From the NCBI RefSeq assembly GCF_022479115.1, contig NZ_CP092497.1, positions 6,758,001 through 6,822,000 of the forward strand: a DNA stretch of 64,000 nucleotides, written 5' to 3'. Below are positions 42,435-51,823 of the stretch, piece by piece; position 1 is the stretch's first letter; each line of letters begins with the position of its first letter. Source of the DNA: Amycolatopsis sp. EV170708-02-1. Lineage in GTDB: Bacteria > Actinomycetota > Actinomycetes > Mycobacteriales > Pseudonocardiaceae. The translations under genes were made by a program, and so were the position numbers. The notes beneath the pieces were generated by a model, which was not told the origin of the DNA, did not search any database, and saw only the letters and a list, made by a program, of their open reading frames with translations.

Positions 42435-44198
42435 GTGAAGACCTTGAGAGCGCGGCTGGGTCGCGCCTTCGTCGGGGTGGCGCTGCTCGCCGGCGCCACC
42501 ACCGCAGCCGCCCCCGTCGCCGACGCGGCCACCCCGCCACTGCAGGCGATCGTCCCGGTCCCGGTCTCGGTCCAAGCGGTCACCGGCTCCGACCACACCC
42601 TGACCGCGAACACCAAGATCTACACCCAGGCCGGGTCGGCGCAGGCCAAGGCCGTCGGCGAGTACCTCGCCGGGATCTTCCGTACGTCCACCGGCTTCCC
42701 CCTGCCCGTCGCCGACGCGCCGTCGGGCACGCCGGCCGACGGTATCTCGCTCCTCCTGTCCGGCGCCGACTCCCGCGTCGGCGACCAGGGCTATCAGCTG
42801 AACGCGACGTCCGCTTCGGTCATCCTGCGCGCGACGACGGCACAAGGTCTCTTCGGCGGCGTCCAGACGCTGCGCCAGATGCTGCCCGGCAAGATCGAAA
42901 GCCCCACGGTGCAGCAAGGCCCTTGGACGATCCCGGGCGCGAACATCCTGGACTACCCGCGCTTCGGCTACCGAGGCGCGATGCTCGACGTCGCCCGGCA
43001 CTTCCACCCGGTTGCCACGGTCAAGCGGTACATCGACCAGCTGGCCCAGTACAAGATCAACAACCTGCATCTGCATCTCGCCGACGACCAGGGCTGGCGC
43101 ATCCAGATCGACAGCTGGCCGCGGCTGACCACCTACGGCGGCAGCACCCAGGTCGGTGGCGGCCCCGGCGGCTACTACACCAAGGCGCAGTACACGGAGA
43201 TCGTGAACTACGCGGCCTCGCGGTTCATCACGGTCATCCCGGAGATCGACATGCCGGGGCACACCAACGCCGCGTTGGCGTCGTACGCCGAGCTGAACTG
43301 CAACAACACCGCTCCTCCGCTGCGCACCGACACCGCCGTCGGCTACAGCTCGCTCTGCATCTCGAAGGAGATCACCTACACCTTCGTCAACGACGTCATC
43401 CGCGAGGTGGCCGCGCTGACGCCCGGACCGTACTTCCACCTCGGCGGCGACGAAGCCCAGGCCACCAGCGACGCGGACTACCGCACCTTCATGAACCGGG
43501 TGCTGCCGATGGTGGCCGCCGCGGGCAAGCAGGTCGTCGGCTGGCACGAGATCGGCAAGGCCACCCTGCCTGCCACGGCGACCCCGCAGTTCTGGGGCAC
43601 GACGACGTCCAGCACGGAGGTCTCGAACGCCGTCGCCCGCGGCAGCAAGGTGATCCTTTCGCCGGCGAACAAGGCGTACCTGGACATGAAGTACAACTCC
43701 AGCACGCCGATCGGGCTCTCGTGGGCGGGCTACATCGAGGTCCAGGACGCCTACAACTGGAACCCGGGCGCCTACCTCTCCGGTGTGCCCGAATCCGCCG
43801 TCCGCGGCGTCGAATCCCCGCTGTGGACCGAAACCGTGGTGACCCCGGCGCACATCGACTACCTCGCCTTCCCCCGGCTCCCGGCGCACGCCGAACTCGG
43901 CTGGTCGCCGTGGTCGACCCACGATTGGAACACCTTCCGGGTGCGTCTCGGCGCACAAGCGCCACGCTGGCAGGCGCAGGGCCTCGACTACTACAAGTCG
44001 AGCCAGGTGCCTTGGGAGACCGGTTCCGGCAACCCGGGCACCTGCACGCTCCCCGCGTGGGATCGCGCGTCGGTCTACACCGGCGGAGCGACCGTCTCCC
44101 ACAACGGGCACAAGTGGACGGCCCAGTGGTGGACGCAGGGCGAAGAGCCCGGAACGACCGGCCAATGGGGTGTCTGGCGCGACAACGGCACCTGCTGA
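42435..44198 (+). CDS. Secreted GH20 beta-N-acetylhexosaminidase with chitin-binding module
   Basis: Protein of 587 residues from the GTG at 42435, five bases after GGAGG. It has a signal peptide (ending VADAA), then an N-terminal GH20b domain (45-170). The GH20 barrel has YRGAMLDVARHF, LHLHLADDQGWRI, EIDMPGHTNAAL and the catalytic pair in FHLGGDEAQ. After a short linker, a CBM5/12 module (AWDRASVYTGGATVSHNG, then WTAQWWTQGEEPG) closes the protein. It releases N-acetylglucosamine from chitin oligomers outside the cell. The dre site fits control by DasR. Confidence 0.95.
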   Translation: MKTLRARLGRAFVGVALLAGATTAAAPVADAATPPLQAIVPVPVSVQAVTGSDHTLTANTKIYTQAGSAQAKAVGEYLAGIFRTSTGFPLPVADAPSGTPADGISLLLSGADSRVGDQGYQLNATSASVILRATTAQGLFGGVQTLRQMLPGKIESPTVQQGPWTIPGANILDYPRFGYRGAMLDVARHFHPVATVKRYIDQLAQYKINNLHLHLADDQGWRIQIDSWPRLTTYGGSTQVGGGPGGYYTKAQYTEIVNYAASRFITVIPEIDMPGHTNAALASYAELNCNNTAPPLRTDTAVGYSSLCISKEITYTFVNDVIREVAALTPGPYFHLGGDEAQATSDADYRTFMNRVLPMVAAAGKQVVGWHEIGKATLPATATPQFWGTTTSSTEVSNAVARGSKVILSPANKAYLDMKYNSSTPIGLSWAGYIEVQDAYNWNPGAYLSGVPESAVRGVESPLWTETVVTPAHIDYLAFPRLPAHAELGWSPWSTHDWNTFRVRLGAQAPRWQAQGLDYYKSSQVPWETGSGNPGTCTLPAWDRASVYTGGATVSHNGHKWTAQWWTQGEEPGTTGQWGVWRDNGTC

Positions 44199-44205
44199 TC
44201 AGCCC

Positions 44206-44249
44206 CCGTAGCCCCGCTCGGCCCCTTCACCGGGCCGAGCGGGCTACGG
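44206..44249 (+). terminator. Hairpin terminator of the hexosaminidase gene
   Basis: Arms 44206-44224 and 44232-44249 form an 18-bp stem with a single bulged C and a seven-base loop, starting eight bases after the stop and ending seven bases before the next ATG. Confidence 0.75.
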
Positions 44250-44256
44250 TGGTCCC

Positions 44257-44703
44257 ATGGCCGCAGACCTCGAACTCGTCCGCACTCTTTCGTTGCGCGA
44301 AAACGGACTCGCGACCGTCTCGACGGTCCGCGCGGACGGCACCGTCCACTCCTCGGTGGTCAACGCCGGTGTCTTCGAAGACCCGGTCACCAAGGCGCCG
44401 GGAGTCGCTTTCGTGGCGATGGGCGGCGTGAAGAAACTCGACTTGTTCCGCCGGGCGGGCCACGCCACGATCACCTTCCGGCGTGGCTGGGAATGGGCGG
44501 CGGTCCAGGGAAGCACCCACCTCATCGGTCCGGACGATCCGGACCCGGACTTCGATCCCGCCGGTCTCCCCCGGCTGCTACGCGAGGTCTTCATCGCGGC
44601 GACGGGGACCCACGACGACTGGGACGAGTACGACCGTGTGATGGCCGCCGAACGCCGAGTCGCCGTCTTCGTCACCGCGAACCGGGTCTCCGGGAACCGC
44701 TGA
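44257..44703 (+). CDS. PPOX-class F420/FMN-dependent oxidoreductase
   Basis: Protein of 148 residues. The split-barrel flavin fold is seen in NGLATVSTVRADGTVHSSVV at the start, GGVKKLDLFRRAGHATITFRRG in the middle and ERRVAVFVTANRV at the end. It matches the small PPOX/FDOR-B enzymes of actinomycetes, which commonly use F420. The substrate is unknown. Its only upstream space contains the preceding terminator, so the promoter overlaps that hairpin or the gene depends on read-through. Confidence 0.85.
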   Translation: MAADLELVRTLSLRENGLATVSTVRADGTVHSSVVNAGVFEDPVTKAPGVAFVAMGGVKKLDLFRRAGHATITFRRGWEWAAVQGSTHLIGPDDPDPDFDPAGLPRLLREVFIAATGTHDDWDEYDRVMAAERRVAVFVTANRVSGNR

Positions 44704-44709
44704 CACGAA

Positions 44710-44741
44710 AAGGCCGCCCGGACGGTGATCCGGGCGGCCTT
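44710..44741. terminator. Bidirectional terminator between PPOX gene and lepA
   Basis: Arms AAGGCCGCCCGGA (44710-44722) and TCCGGGCGGCCTT (44729-44741) with a six-base loop. It lies between two convergent stops and has A and T flanks on both sides. Confidence 0.85.
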
Positions 44742-44753
44742 CGCGAGTATCGA

Positions 44754-46595
44754 TTACTTCTTCTTGCTACCGGCGTCCTCAGTGGACAAAGCGGCGACGA
44801 AGGCCTCCTGCGGGACCTCGACCCGGCCGACGGTCTTCATCCGCTTCTTGCCTTCCTTCTGCTTTTCCAGCAGCTTGCGCTTACGCGAGATGTCACCGCC
44901 GTAACACTTCGCGAGCACGTCCTTACGGATCGCGCGGATGGTCTCGCGGGCGATGATCCGCGACCCGACCGCCGCCTGGATCGGCACCTCGAACTGCTGC
45001 CGCGGGATCAGCTCGCGCAGCCGGGTCGCCATCCGGTTTCCGTAACCGTACGCGGCGTCCTTGTGCACGATCGCCGAGAAGGCGTCGACGGTCTCCCCCT
45101 GCAGCAGGATGTCGACCTTGACCAGATCGGCGATCTGGTCGCCGCCCTCTTCGTAGTCGAGCGACGCGTAGCCGCGCGTACGCGACTTCAGCGTGTCGAA
45201 GAAGTCGAAGATGATCTCCGCGAGCGGGATGTTGTAGCGCAGCTCGACGCGGTCCTCGGAGAGGTAGTCCATCCCCAGCAGCGTGCCGCGCTTGGCCTGG
45301 CACAGCTCCATGATCGTGCCGACGAACTCCGACGGCGCCAGGATGCTCACCTTGGAAACCGGCTCGTGGACCTCGGAGATCTTCATCCCGGACGGCCAGT
45401 CCGAGGGGTTCGTCACCACGACCTCGCTCTTGTCCTCGAGCACGACGTTGTAGATGACGTTCGGCGCGGTGGAGATCAGGTCGAGGCCGAATTCGCGCTC
45501 GAGCCGGTCCCGCGTGATCTCCAGGTGCAGGAGGCCGAGGAAGCCGCAGCGGAACCCGAACCCGAGCGCCACCGAGGTTTCCGGCTCGTAGGCGAGCGCG
45601 GCGTCGTTGAGCTGGAGCTTGTCCAATGCCTCACGCAGTTCGGGATAGTCCGAACCGTCCACCGGGTACAGGCCGGAGTAGACCATCGGCTTCGGCTCGC
45701 GGTAACCCGCGAGCGGCTCCGACGCGCCCTTGCGCTCGGAGGTGACGGTGTCACCCACCTTCGACTGGCGGACGTCCTTCACCCCGGTGATGAGGTAGCC
45801 CACCTCGCCGACCCCGAGTCCCTTGCTGGCCTTGGGCTCCGGCGAGATGATCCCGACTTCGAGGAGTTCGTGGGTGGCACCGGTGGACATCATCTTGATC
45901 CGCTCACGCGGCGTGATCTTCCCGTCGACGACCCTGATGTAGGTGACGACGCCCCGGTAGGTGTCGTAGACCGAGTCGAAGATCATCGCGCGCGCGGGCG
46001 CGTCCGCGTCGCCGACCGGCGGCGGCACCTGCCGTACGCATTCGTCCAGCAGTTCGGTCACGCCCATGCCGGTCTTCGCCGACACGCGGAGCACGTCGGA
46101 GGGCTCGCAGCCGATGATGTGCGCCAGCTCGGCCGCGTACTTGTCCGGGTCGGCCGACGGCAGGTCGATCTTGTTCAGCACCGGGATGATGTGCAGGTTC
46201 TTCTCGAGCGCCAGGTAAAGGTTCGCCAGCGTCTGCGCCTCGATCCCCTGCGCGGCGTCGACCAGCAGGATCGCCCCTTCACAGGCCTCCAAGGCCCGGG
46301 AGACCTCGTAGGTGAAGTCCACGTGGCCGGGGGTGTCGATCAGGTGCAGGACATGGTCCTGGCCGTCGACCTTCCAGGGCAGGCGCACGTTCTGCGCCTT
46401 GATGGTGATCCCGCGTTCCCGTTCGATGTCCATGCGGTCGAGGTACTGAGCGCGCATGGCCCGCTCCTCGACCACGCCGGTGAGCTGCAGCATCCGGTCG
46501 GCCAGGGTCGACTTGCCGTGGTCGATGTGCGCGATGATGCAGAAGTTCCGGATGAGCTCCGGGGGCGTGAAGGTCGTGTCGGCGAACGTCGTCAA
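44754..46595 (-). CDS. lepA: Elongation factor 4 (LepA)
   Basis: Protein of 613 residues. The translational GTPase motifs are [37 protein letters not shown] and LNKIDLP. The LepA-specific C-terminal region reads [34 protein letters not shown] sequence, then [23 protein letters not shown]. It back-translocates stalled ribosomes. The position near rpsT and holA is conserved in mycobacteria. Confidence 0.97.
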   Translation of the reverse strand: MTTFADTTFTPPELIRNFCIIAHIDHGKSTLADRMLQLTGVVEERAMRAQYLDRMDIERERGITIKAQNVRLPWKVDGQDHVLHLIDTPGHVDFTYEVSRALEACEGAILLVDAAQGIEAQTLANLYLALEKNLHIIPVLNKIDLPSADPDKYAAELAHIIGCEPSDVLRVSAKTGMGVTELLDECVRQVPPPVGDADAPARAMIFDSVYDTYRGVVTYIRVVDGKITPRERIKMMSTGATHELLEVGIISPEPKASKGLGVGEVGYLITGVKDVRQSKVGDTVTSERKGASEPLAGYREPKPMVYSGLYPVDGSDYPELREALDKLQLNDAALAYEPETSVALGFGFRCGFLGLLHLEITRDRLEREFGLDLISTAPNVIYNVVLEDKSEVVVTNPSDWPSGMKISEVHEPVSKVSILAPSEFVGTIMELCQAKRGTLLGMDYLSEDRVELRYNIPLAEIIFDFFDTLKSRTRGYASLDYEEGGDQIADLVKVDILLQGETVDAFSAIVHKDAAYGYGNRMATRLRELIPRQQFEVPIQAAVGSRIIARETIRAIRKDVLAKCYGGDISRKRKLLEKQKEGKKRMKTVGRVEVPQEAFVAALSTEDAGSKKK

Positions 46596-46708
46596 CGGGT
46601 TTCCTCGCGAAGGTCGGGGTGTGCCACCTCTATGCTCCCATGCCGCTCCGGGTGCGAGTGGGGGTCATCCCCGATGCGGCCCGTGATGAGCTGTGGTGCC
46701 CTCGAAGT

Positions 46709-47296
46709 ATGAGTACTTCACTGTCCCAGATGCTCGACCGGACGTTCGGTCATCCACGGGGGCTGCTCGGCCGGATCGGCGGGCGGGCGATGGCGCACGG
46801 CAACGCGGCCACCGAGCTTCGCGTCGTCGAGCTGGCCTCGATCGAGTCCGGCGAGACCGCCCTGGTCGTGGGCCCGGGCCCCGGAGTCGGCCTGCGGGCC
46901 ACGGCCGAACGCGCGGGCCGGGCGATCGGTGTCGACCCCTCCCAGGAGATGCTTGCCCGCTCTCGCCGCCGCTGCGGCGACAAGGTGGAGTTGCGGCAGG
47001 GCACCGCGGACTCCACAGGTGAGCCCGACGACAGCGTCGACGTGGTCCTGAGCGTCAACAACGTGCAGCTGTGGGACGACCGGGCGGCCGGGTTCGCCGA
47101 ACTGTTCCGGGTGTTGCGCCCCGGCGGCAGGCTGTTGCTTTCGTCGCACGAGAAGTGGCTGCCGGTGTCCCGGCACGAGCTGGCCGACGAGGCCGCCGCC
47201 GCCGGCTTCGTGGATCTGCAGACCTGGACCTGGGAACCGCCGGGTTTCGGCACCTCCCTCGCCGCTCAGCTGCGCGCGATCAAACCCTTCGGCTAG
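46709..47296 (+). CDS. Class I SAM-dependent methyltransferase
   Basis: Protein of 195 residues from the ATG at 46709; the frame is open from 46619 but the upstream part does not look like the family. Motif I is ALVVGPGPGVGLRATAE, followed by GRAIGVDPSQEMLARS, VDVVLSVNNVQLW and FRVLRPGGRLLLSSHEKW, as in UbiE/Methyltransf_11 proteins. The substrate is unknown. The last four bases overlap the convergent VOC gene. Confidence 0.88.
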   Translation: MSTSLSQMLDRTFGHPRGLLGRIGGRAMAHGNAATELRVVELASIESGETALVVGPGPGVGLRATAERAGRAIGVDPSQEMLARSRRRCGDKVELRQGTADSTGEPDDSVDVVLSVNNVQLWDDRAAGFAELFRVLRPGGRLLLSSHEKWLPVSRHELADEAAAAGFVDLQTWTWEPPGFGTSLAAQLRAIKPFG

Positions 47297-47667
47297 CGCG
47301 GATCAGTGCGCAACGGGTGCTCACGCGGCACTTCGACCAGCACGATCCTGGTGCCGTCCGGGTCGGCGATCCACGCTTCGTCCAGCCCCCACGGCTCACG
47401 CCGCGCGCCGCGAACCGGCTCCAAGCCCTTCCGCGCGAGCTCCTCGAGCACCGCGGGCAGATCCCGGACCTGGAGCCACAAGGCGACGTCAGGCGTCGGG
47501 CCGGTCTCTCCGGTACCGACGATCTCGATCGACCCGTTCCCGGCGAAGAACACCGTCCCGCCGGGGAACTCCTTGTCGATGGCCAGGCCCAGGGTGTCCC
47601 GATAGAACGCCGTCGACACGTCGAGGTCCTTCGGGTGGATCAGCACCCTGCTGCTCAGCACGTCCAT
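47293..47667 (-). CDS. VOC-family (glyoxalase-like) protein
   Basis: Protein of 124 residues with the two VOC modules: SSRVLIHPKDLDVSTAFYRDTLGL with a possible His ligand at the start, and GLDEAWIADPDGTRIVLVEVP at the end. It could be a metalloenzyme or an antibiotic-binding protein. It is followed upstream on the same strand by the DMT exporter after a 23-base gap, so the two may be co-transcribed. Confidence 0.85.
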   Translation of the reverse strand: MDVLSSRVLIHPKDLDVSTAFYRDTLGLAIDKEFPGGTVFFAGNGSIEIVGTGETGPTPDVALWLQVRDLPAVLEELARKGLEPVRGARREPWGLDEAWIADPDGTRIVLVEVPREHPLRTDPR

Positions 47668-47690
47668 GGCTCAATCCCTACCGGATGGGT

Positions 47691-48568
47691 TCAGGCCATC
47701 GCAATCGCGGCGATACCCGCCAGCACCACCACCGATCCGGCCAGCCGGCGGACGGCGTTCGCCTCGCCCAGGACCAGCCAGGCGGCGATGCCGCCCAAGA
47801 CGATGCTCAGCTCCCTCGCGGGCGCGACGAGGCTCACCGGGGCGACCTGGAGGGCATAGAGCACCAGCAGGTAGGCGACCGGCGAGAGCACGCCGACGAT
47901 GACGACCTCACGTTTGTGCTCGCGCCAGAGCCACGAGACCTCCTCGCGGTCCTTCAACGCATACGGCGCCATGAGCAGGCTCTGCACGATCGCGCCGGTT
48001 CCGAAGTACACGATCGGCGGGACACCGAGGCCCGTGACCGAATGCGCGTCCCACAGCGTGTAGGCGGCGATCGTGAGGCCGGTCAGCAGGCCGTAGACCA
48101 GGCCTTTTCGTCGAGCGACACGATCGGCGGCGCCGACGTGGGCCGGTGCTCGCCCGGTGCCGATCACCAGCACCCCGGCGACCACGAGGAACGCGCCCAC
48201 CAGGCCGAGGATCCCGGCCGCTCGCCGAGCACCACGACGGCGGCGAGCACCGAGATCAGCGGCCCGGTCCCGCGGGCGACGGGGTAGACGACGGACAGAT
48301 CTCCGACGGCGTACCCCCGCTGGAGAACGACCCCGTAGGTGACGTGGAACACCGCGGTGACGACTGCGGCGAACAGCCAGGTCCACTGTGGACGTTGTGG
48401 TTCCACGGCCAGGGAGACCGCCATGACGGGGACGAGCAGGATCGCGGAAAGGCTGTAGTACGCCCAGACGAACCGGGCTCCGCCACGGCGGATCCGCTTG
48501 GCGGCGAGGTTCCAGCCCGCGTGGATGACGGCGGCGATGACGACGAAGGACAGAGCGGTGGCGTTCAC
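47691..48568 (-). pseudogene. EamA/DMT-family transporter, frameshifted
   Basis: The start is the GTG at 48568, six bases after AAAGG. The first frame gives SFVVIAAVIHAGWNLAAKR, HVTYGVVLQRGYAVGDLSVVYPVARGTGPLI-type helices and VVVLGERP. The remainder (AGILGLVGAFLVVAGVLVIG ... LIAAYTLWD-like helices, VAPVSLVAPARELS, LVLGEANAVRRLAGSVVV) is in another frame. One base is missing near 48218-48219. Together they make a normal 10-helix EamA exporter of about 292 residues. It is probably a drug or metabolite exporter. Confidence 0.85.
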
Positions 48569-48928
48569 AACGGACCTTTCACGTTTTCCGCGCATGCGGA
48601 AAACCCGGTCCTCCAGGCTTTTGTCCCGTCAGATGAACGGCGGTGCGTCCGGCTCCGCCGATGGTGCCGCTCGGACCGGTCCCGTCTGCCCTGATTGTGT
48701 GTTTTCGCTGAACGGGCAGGCGGCGGAACCCTAGGCACTACGATCTTCACCGTACCGCAAGCACCCCTCCCGAGGCTGCCGCGAGCCGCGCCGGGACGGC
48801 TGTTAAGCTTGCCTTTCACCGTCGTGTGGCATTCCGTCATGGAGGAAACCCGCGCCGCTCCCACGAGCACGCAGGGCCGGTCACAGCGCGGCGGTGAAAC
48901 CACCGAGAGATTCAAGAGGAGCGCCCCC
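48569..48928. other. 360-base gene-free stretch between the DMT exporter and rpsT
   Basis: It holds the divergent promoters of the exporter and of rpsT. A near-palindrome with eight-base arms (TTTTCCGC and GCGGAAAA) at 48584-48603 lies 16 bases before the exporter start and may be an operator. I see no reading frame with coding character and no clear -10/-35 pair for rpsT. Confidence 0.5.
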
Positions 48929-49189
48929 GTGGCCAACATCAAGTCGCAGATCAAGCGCATCACCACCAACGAGAAGGCGCGTCAGCGCAACCAGGCGATC
49001 CGGTCCTCGGTGAAGACCGCGATCCGCAAGTTCCGCGAGGCGGCCGACGCCGGCGACAAGGCCAAGGCCCTGGAGCTGCAGAAGGACGCGGCGAAGAAGC
49101 TGGACAAGGCCGTGACCAAGGGCGTTCTCCACGCCAACCAGGCCGCCAACAAGAAGTCCGCGCTGGCGAAGCGCGCGAACTCTCTCTGA
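48929..49189 (+). CDS. rpsT: 30S ribosomal protein S20
   Basis: Protein of 86 residues from the GTG at 48929, with AGAGGAG seven bases upstream; the longer open frame back to 48695 is not part of the protein. [30 protein letters not shown] and the end [19 protein letters not shown] are the S20 consensus. It binds 16S rRNA early in 30S assembly. It is followed by a strong terminator and the convergent holA gene, as in mycobacteria. Confidence 0.98.
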   Translation: MANIKSQIKRITTNEKARQRNQAIRSSVKTAIRKFREAADAGDKAKALELQKDAAKKLDKAVTKGVLHANQAANKKSALAKRANSL

Positions 49190-49197
49190 TCGGCTTT

Positions 49198-49233
49198 CGA
49201 AGGGCCCGGCGACGCGAGTCGCCGGGCCCTTCG
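49198..49233. terminator. Bidirectional terminator between rpsT and holA
   Basis: Perfect 16-base arms (49198-49213 and 49218-49233) with a four-base loop GCGA. It lies nine bases after the rpsT stop and six bases before the holA stop on the other strand. Confidence 0.9.
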
Positions 49234-49238
49234 ACGTT

Positions 49239-50222
49239 TCAGCGGCTTGTGCCGTGAGCGGCGACGACCTCCAGGACGGCACGCTCCAAGGCGTACTCCG
49301 GATTGGCCGCGACCCCTTTGACCTCGGCGTTGAGCCGGGCGACCACCCGCATCGCGGTGGCGAGCCCGTCCTGGCCCCAGCCGCGGGCCTGCCCCTGCGC
49401 CTTGCGCACCTTCCACGGCGGCATCCCCAGCTCACCCGCCATCTGGTTCGGGTTCCCGCGACCGGCGCCGGACACCCGCGCGATCGTGCGGACGGCGTCG
49501 GCGAGCGCGTCCGCGACCAGGACGTGCGGTACGCCCAGCTGCATCGCCCAGCGCAACGACTCCAGCGCCGCCGCCTTGTCACCGGCCACGGCCTTCTCGG
49601 CGACGGCGAAACCGTTCACATCCGCGCGGCCACGGTGGTAGCGCCGGACCGCCTGCTCGTCGACCGTTCCGCCGGCGTCCGCGACCAGCTGGGTCGCCGC
49701 CGACGACAGCTCCCGCAGATCCGACCCGACGGCGTCGATCAACGCGAGCACGGCCGCACCGTCGATCTTCCCGCCGACGCGGCGGACCTCGTTGCGGACA
49801 AAGGATTCCCGCTCGGCGGCCTTGGTCAGCTTCGGGCACTCGACGACCTCCGCGCCTGCCTTTTTCAAGGCGGCGGGGAGCCCTTTCGCGGCCTTGCTCC
49901 GGCCACCTCCGCTGTGCACGACGACGAGCACGATGCCGTCGGCGGGCGCCTTGACGTAGGCCATCACCCCGTCGGCGAGCTCCTGCGAGATGTCGTGCGC
50001 GGACTCGAGGACGATCACCCTGCCCTCGGCGAACAGCGAAGGGCTGACCATTTCCGCGAGCGCCGGGACTGTGAGGTCCGACACCCGGATCCGGGTGAGA
50101 TCCGCCGTCGGATCGGCCGCTTTGGCCGCGTCCGAAGCGCTGCGGACCGCACGTTCGATCAGCAGCTCTTCCTCACCGAGAACCAGGACCAGCGGCGATG
50201 GGGCGGAAGCTTGCGTCGTCAC
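49239..50222 (-). CDS. holA: DNA polymerase III subunit delta
   Basis: Protein of 327 residues from the GTG at 50222. It begins PLVLVLGEEELLIERAV, followed by the AAA+-like clamp-loader fold with FAEGRVIVLESAHDIS and VVVHSGGG. The C-terminal part has ALESLRWAMQLGVPHVLVADAL and RKAQGQARGW. It opens the sliding clamp as part of the clamp loader. The start was chosen to match the family; the frame is open further upstream to 50303. Confidence 0.93.
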   Translation of the reverse strand: MTTQASAPSPLVLVLGEEELLIERAVRSASDAAKAADPTADLTRIRVSDLTVPALAEMVSPSLFAEGRVIVLESAHDISQELADGVMAYVKAPADGIVLVVVHSGGGRSKAAKGLPAALKKAGAEVVECPKLTKAAERESFVRNEVRRVGGKIDGAAVLALIDAVGSDLRELSSAATQLVADAGGTVDEQAVRRYHRGRADVNGFAVAEKAVAGDKAAALESLRWAMQLGVPHVLVADALADAVRTIARVSGAGRGNPNQMAGELGMPPWKVRKAQGQARGWGQDGLATAMRVVARLNAEVKGVAANPEYALERAVLEVVAAHGTSR

Positions 50223-50359
50223 GGTGACGATCCTGCCACTCCTCCTCTCGTGTGCTTTGTCCGGTGATGTGTTCCGGGCACGGTGGCCCCACCTGAGGCT
50301 CATGTCGTACGGTGTTGGCGAGGCGACGCGATGACACGCGTGCCGACAATCGAATACCG

Positions 50360-50488
50360 CTCATCCAGAGGGGCAGAGGGAACGGCCCGATGAAGCCCCG
50401 GCAACCGGCGTCAGCCTGTCATCCCGCGATCGCGGGGTAGCTGACGAACACGGTGCCAATTCCGGCCCGCCACGGCGGGGCAGATGAG
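50360..50488 (+). promoter_or_regulatory. SAM-I (S-box) riboswitch
   Basis: The leader carries the conserved S-box elements in order: P1 strand CTCATC, CAGAGGGGCAGAGGGA, GGCCCGATGAAGCCCCGGCA with ACC, an extended P3 hairpin around TCCCGCGATCGCGGG, then GGTGCCAATTCCGGC, P4, and the closing P1 strand GATGAG. The threonine synthase ATG follows only 15 bases later, with GAGGAAAGGAA overlapping the P1 end. Control of ribosome access is therefore more likely than a downstream terminator. Confidence 0.93.
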
Positions 50489-50503
50489 GAAAGGAACCTC
50501 GCG

Positions 50504-51769
50504 ATGACCGCAACCCTCGGCACGACCTCCACCACCAAGACCCCGGATCTCGGACCGGCCGTCGAACTGGTGTCGAAGGAAGAGGGACACCGGCAGCCGC
50601 TCGCCCCCGAATTCGTTTCCGCCGAGGACTTCTCGCCGCTCGAGGTCGCCTACGACTTCGGCCGTGTGCGCCGCGAGGACATCGAAGCCGGACCGAAGAA
50701 CATCTGGCGCTACAAGAAGCTCCTTCCCGTTCCGTCGAACGTCGAAGAGATCCCCAACACCGAACCCGGCGCCACCCGCCTCATCCAGGCCGACAGGCTC
50801 GCGAAAGCCTTGGGCGTCAAGAAGGTCTGGGTCAAGGACGACACCGGGAACCCCACCCACTCGTTCAAGGACCGCGTGGTCGCCGTCGCACTGGCCGCCG
50901 CACGCGAGTTCGGGTTCGACGTGCTGGCCTGTCCGTCGACCGGCAACCTGGCCAACGCCGTCGCCGCCGCGGCGGCCCGCGCCGGCTGGCGGTCGGTCGT
51001 GCTGATCCCGAAGACCCTCGAGCGGGCCAAGATCCTCACCACCGCCGTGTACGACGGAGACCTGATCGCGGTCGACGGCAACTACGACGACGTGAACCGG
51101 CTCGCCACCCAGCTCGCCGCTGAGCAGGAAAGCTGGGCGTTCGTCAACGTGAACGTCCGGCCCTACTACTCGGAAGGCTCCAAGACGCTGGCCTTCGAGG
51201 TCGCCGAACAGCTCGGCTGGCGGCTTCCCTCCCAGATCGTGGTGCCGATCGCCTCCGGTTCCCAGCTCACCAAGGTGGACAAGGGTTTCCGTGAGTTCGG
51301 CCAGCTCGGGCTCGTCGACGAGACGCCGTACAAGGTGTTCGGCGCGCAGGCCACCGGCTGCTCCCCCGTCTCGGCGGCCTTCCGCGCCGGGCACGACGTC
51401 GTCCAGCCGGTCAAGCCGGACACGATCGCCCGGTCGCTGGCGATCGGCAACCCGGCCGACGGCCCCTACGTCCTCGACGTGGTCAACCGCACCGGCGGTG
51501 CGATCGAAGACGTCACCGACGAAGAGGTCGTCGAGGGCATCAGGCTGCTCGCCCGCACCGAGGGCATCTTCACCGAGACCGCGGGCGGGGTCACCGTCGC
51601 GACGGCCAAGAAGCTCATCGAGACCGGCAAGCTCAACCCGGACGAAGAGATCGTCCTGCTGATCACCGGGGACGGCCTCAAGACCCTTGACGCCGTCGAA
51701 GACAAGATCGGCCCGAAGGCCACCGTCAGCGCCTCGGCCGACGCGGTCCGCGAGGCTCTGGGGATCTGA
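50504..51769 (+). CDS. thrC: Threonine synthase
   Basis: Protein of 421 residues. The PLP lysine lies in DDTGNPTHSFKDRVV, the phosphate-binding loop in CPSTGNLANAVAAAAAR, and VVPIASGSQLTKVDKG and LITGDGLKT follow, as in fold-type II threonine synthases. It converts O-phosphohomoserine to threonine. The N-terminal segment where many homologues have a four-cysteine zinc ribbon keeps SPLEVAYDF but has no cysteine. A SAM-I riboswitch immediately upstream links its expression to S-adenosylmethionine. Confidence 0.95.
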   Translation: MTATLGTTSTTKTPDLGPAVELVSKEEGHRQPLAPEFVSAEDFSPLEVAYDFGRVRREDIEAGPKNIWRYKKLLPVPSNVEEIPNTEPGATRLIQADRLAKALGVKKVWVKDDTGNPTHSFKDRVVAVALAAAREFGFDVLACPSTGNLANAVAAAAARAGWRSVVLIPKTLERAKILTTAVYDGDLIAVDGNYDDVNRLATQLAAEQESWAFVNVNVRPYYSEGSKTLAFEVAEQLGWRLPSQIVVPIASGSQLTKVDKGFREFGQLGLVDETPYKVFGAQATGCSPVSAAFRAGHDVVQPVKPDTIARSLAIGNPADGPYVLDVVNRTGGAIEDVTDEEVVEGIRLLARTEGIFTETAGGVTVATAKKLIETGKLNPDEEIVLLITGDGLKTLDAVEDKIGPKATVSASADAVREALGI

Positions 51770-51797
51770 GGGGCTCGGGGCATCCGAGTTCCCCGCC

Positions 51798-51823
51798 GGC
51801 CCGCCTCAGGAACGAGGCGGGCC
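51798..51823. terminator. Bidirectional terminator between thrC and comEC
   Basis: Arms GGCCCGCCTC (51798-51807) and GAGGCGGGCC (51814-51823) with a six-base loop. The comEC stop codon (51806-51808) lies inside the hairpin, at the end of the left arm and the first loop base. Confidence 0.75.

Noticed and set aside
46619..46708. Longer N-terminus for the methyltransferase
   Set aside because: The extra 30 codons lie in the lepA promoter region, have no ribosome site and do not resemble methyltransferase starts.
48584..48603. Hairpin before the EamA exporter as a terminator
   Set aside because: It precedes a start codon and no gene ends into it from either side, so an operator is the only sensible reading, and evidence for that is weak.
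48695..48928. Longer form of ribosomal protein S20 starting at 48695
   Set aside because: S20 proteins start at A/M-ANIKSQ. The GTG at 48929 has a good ribosome site and the upstream codons are intergenic.
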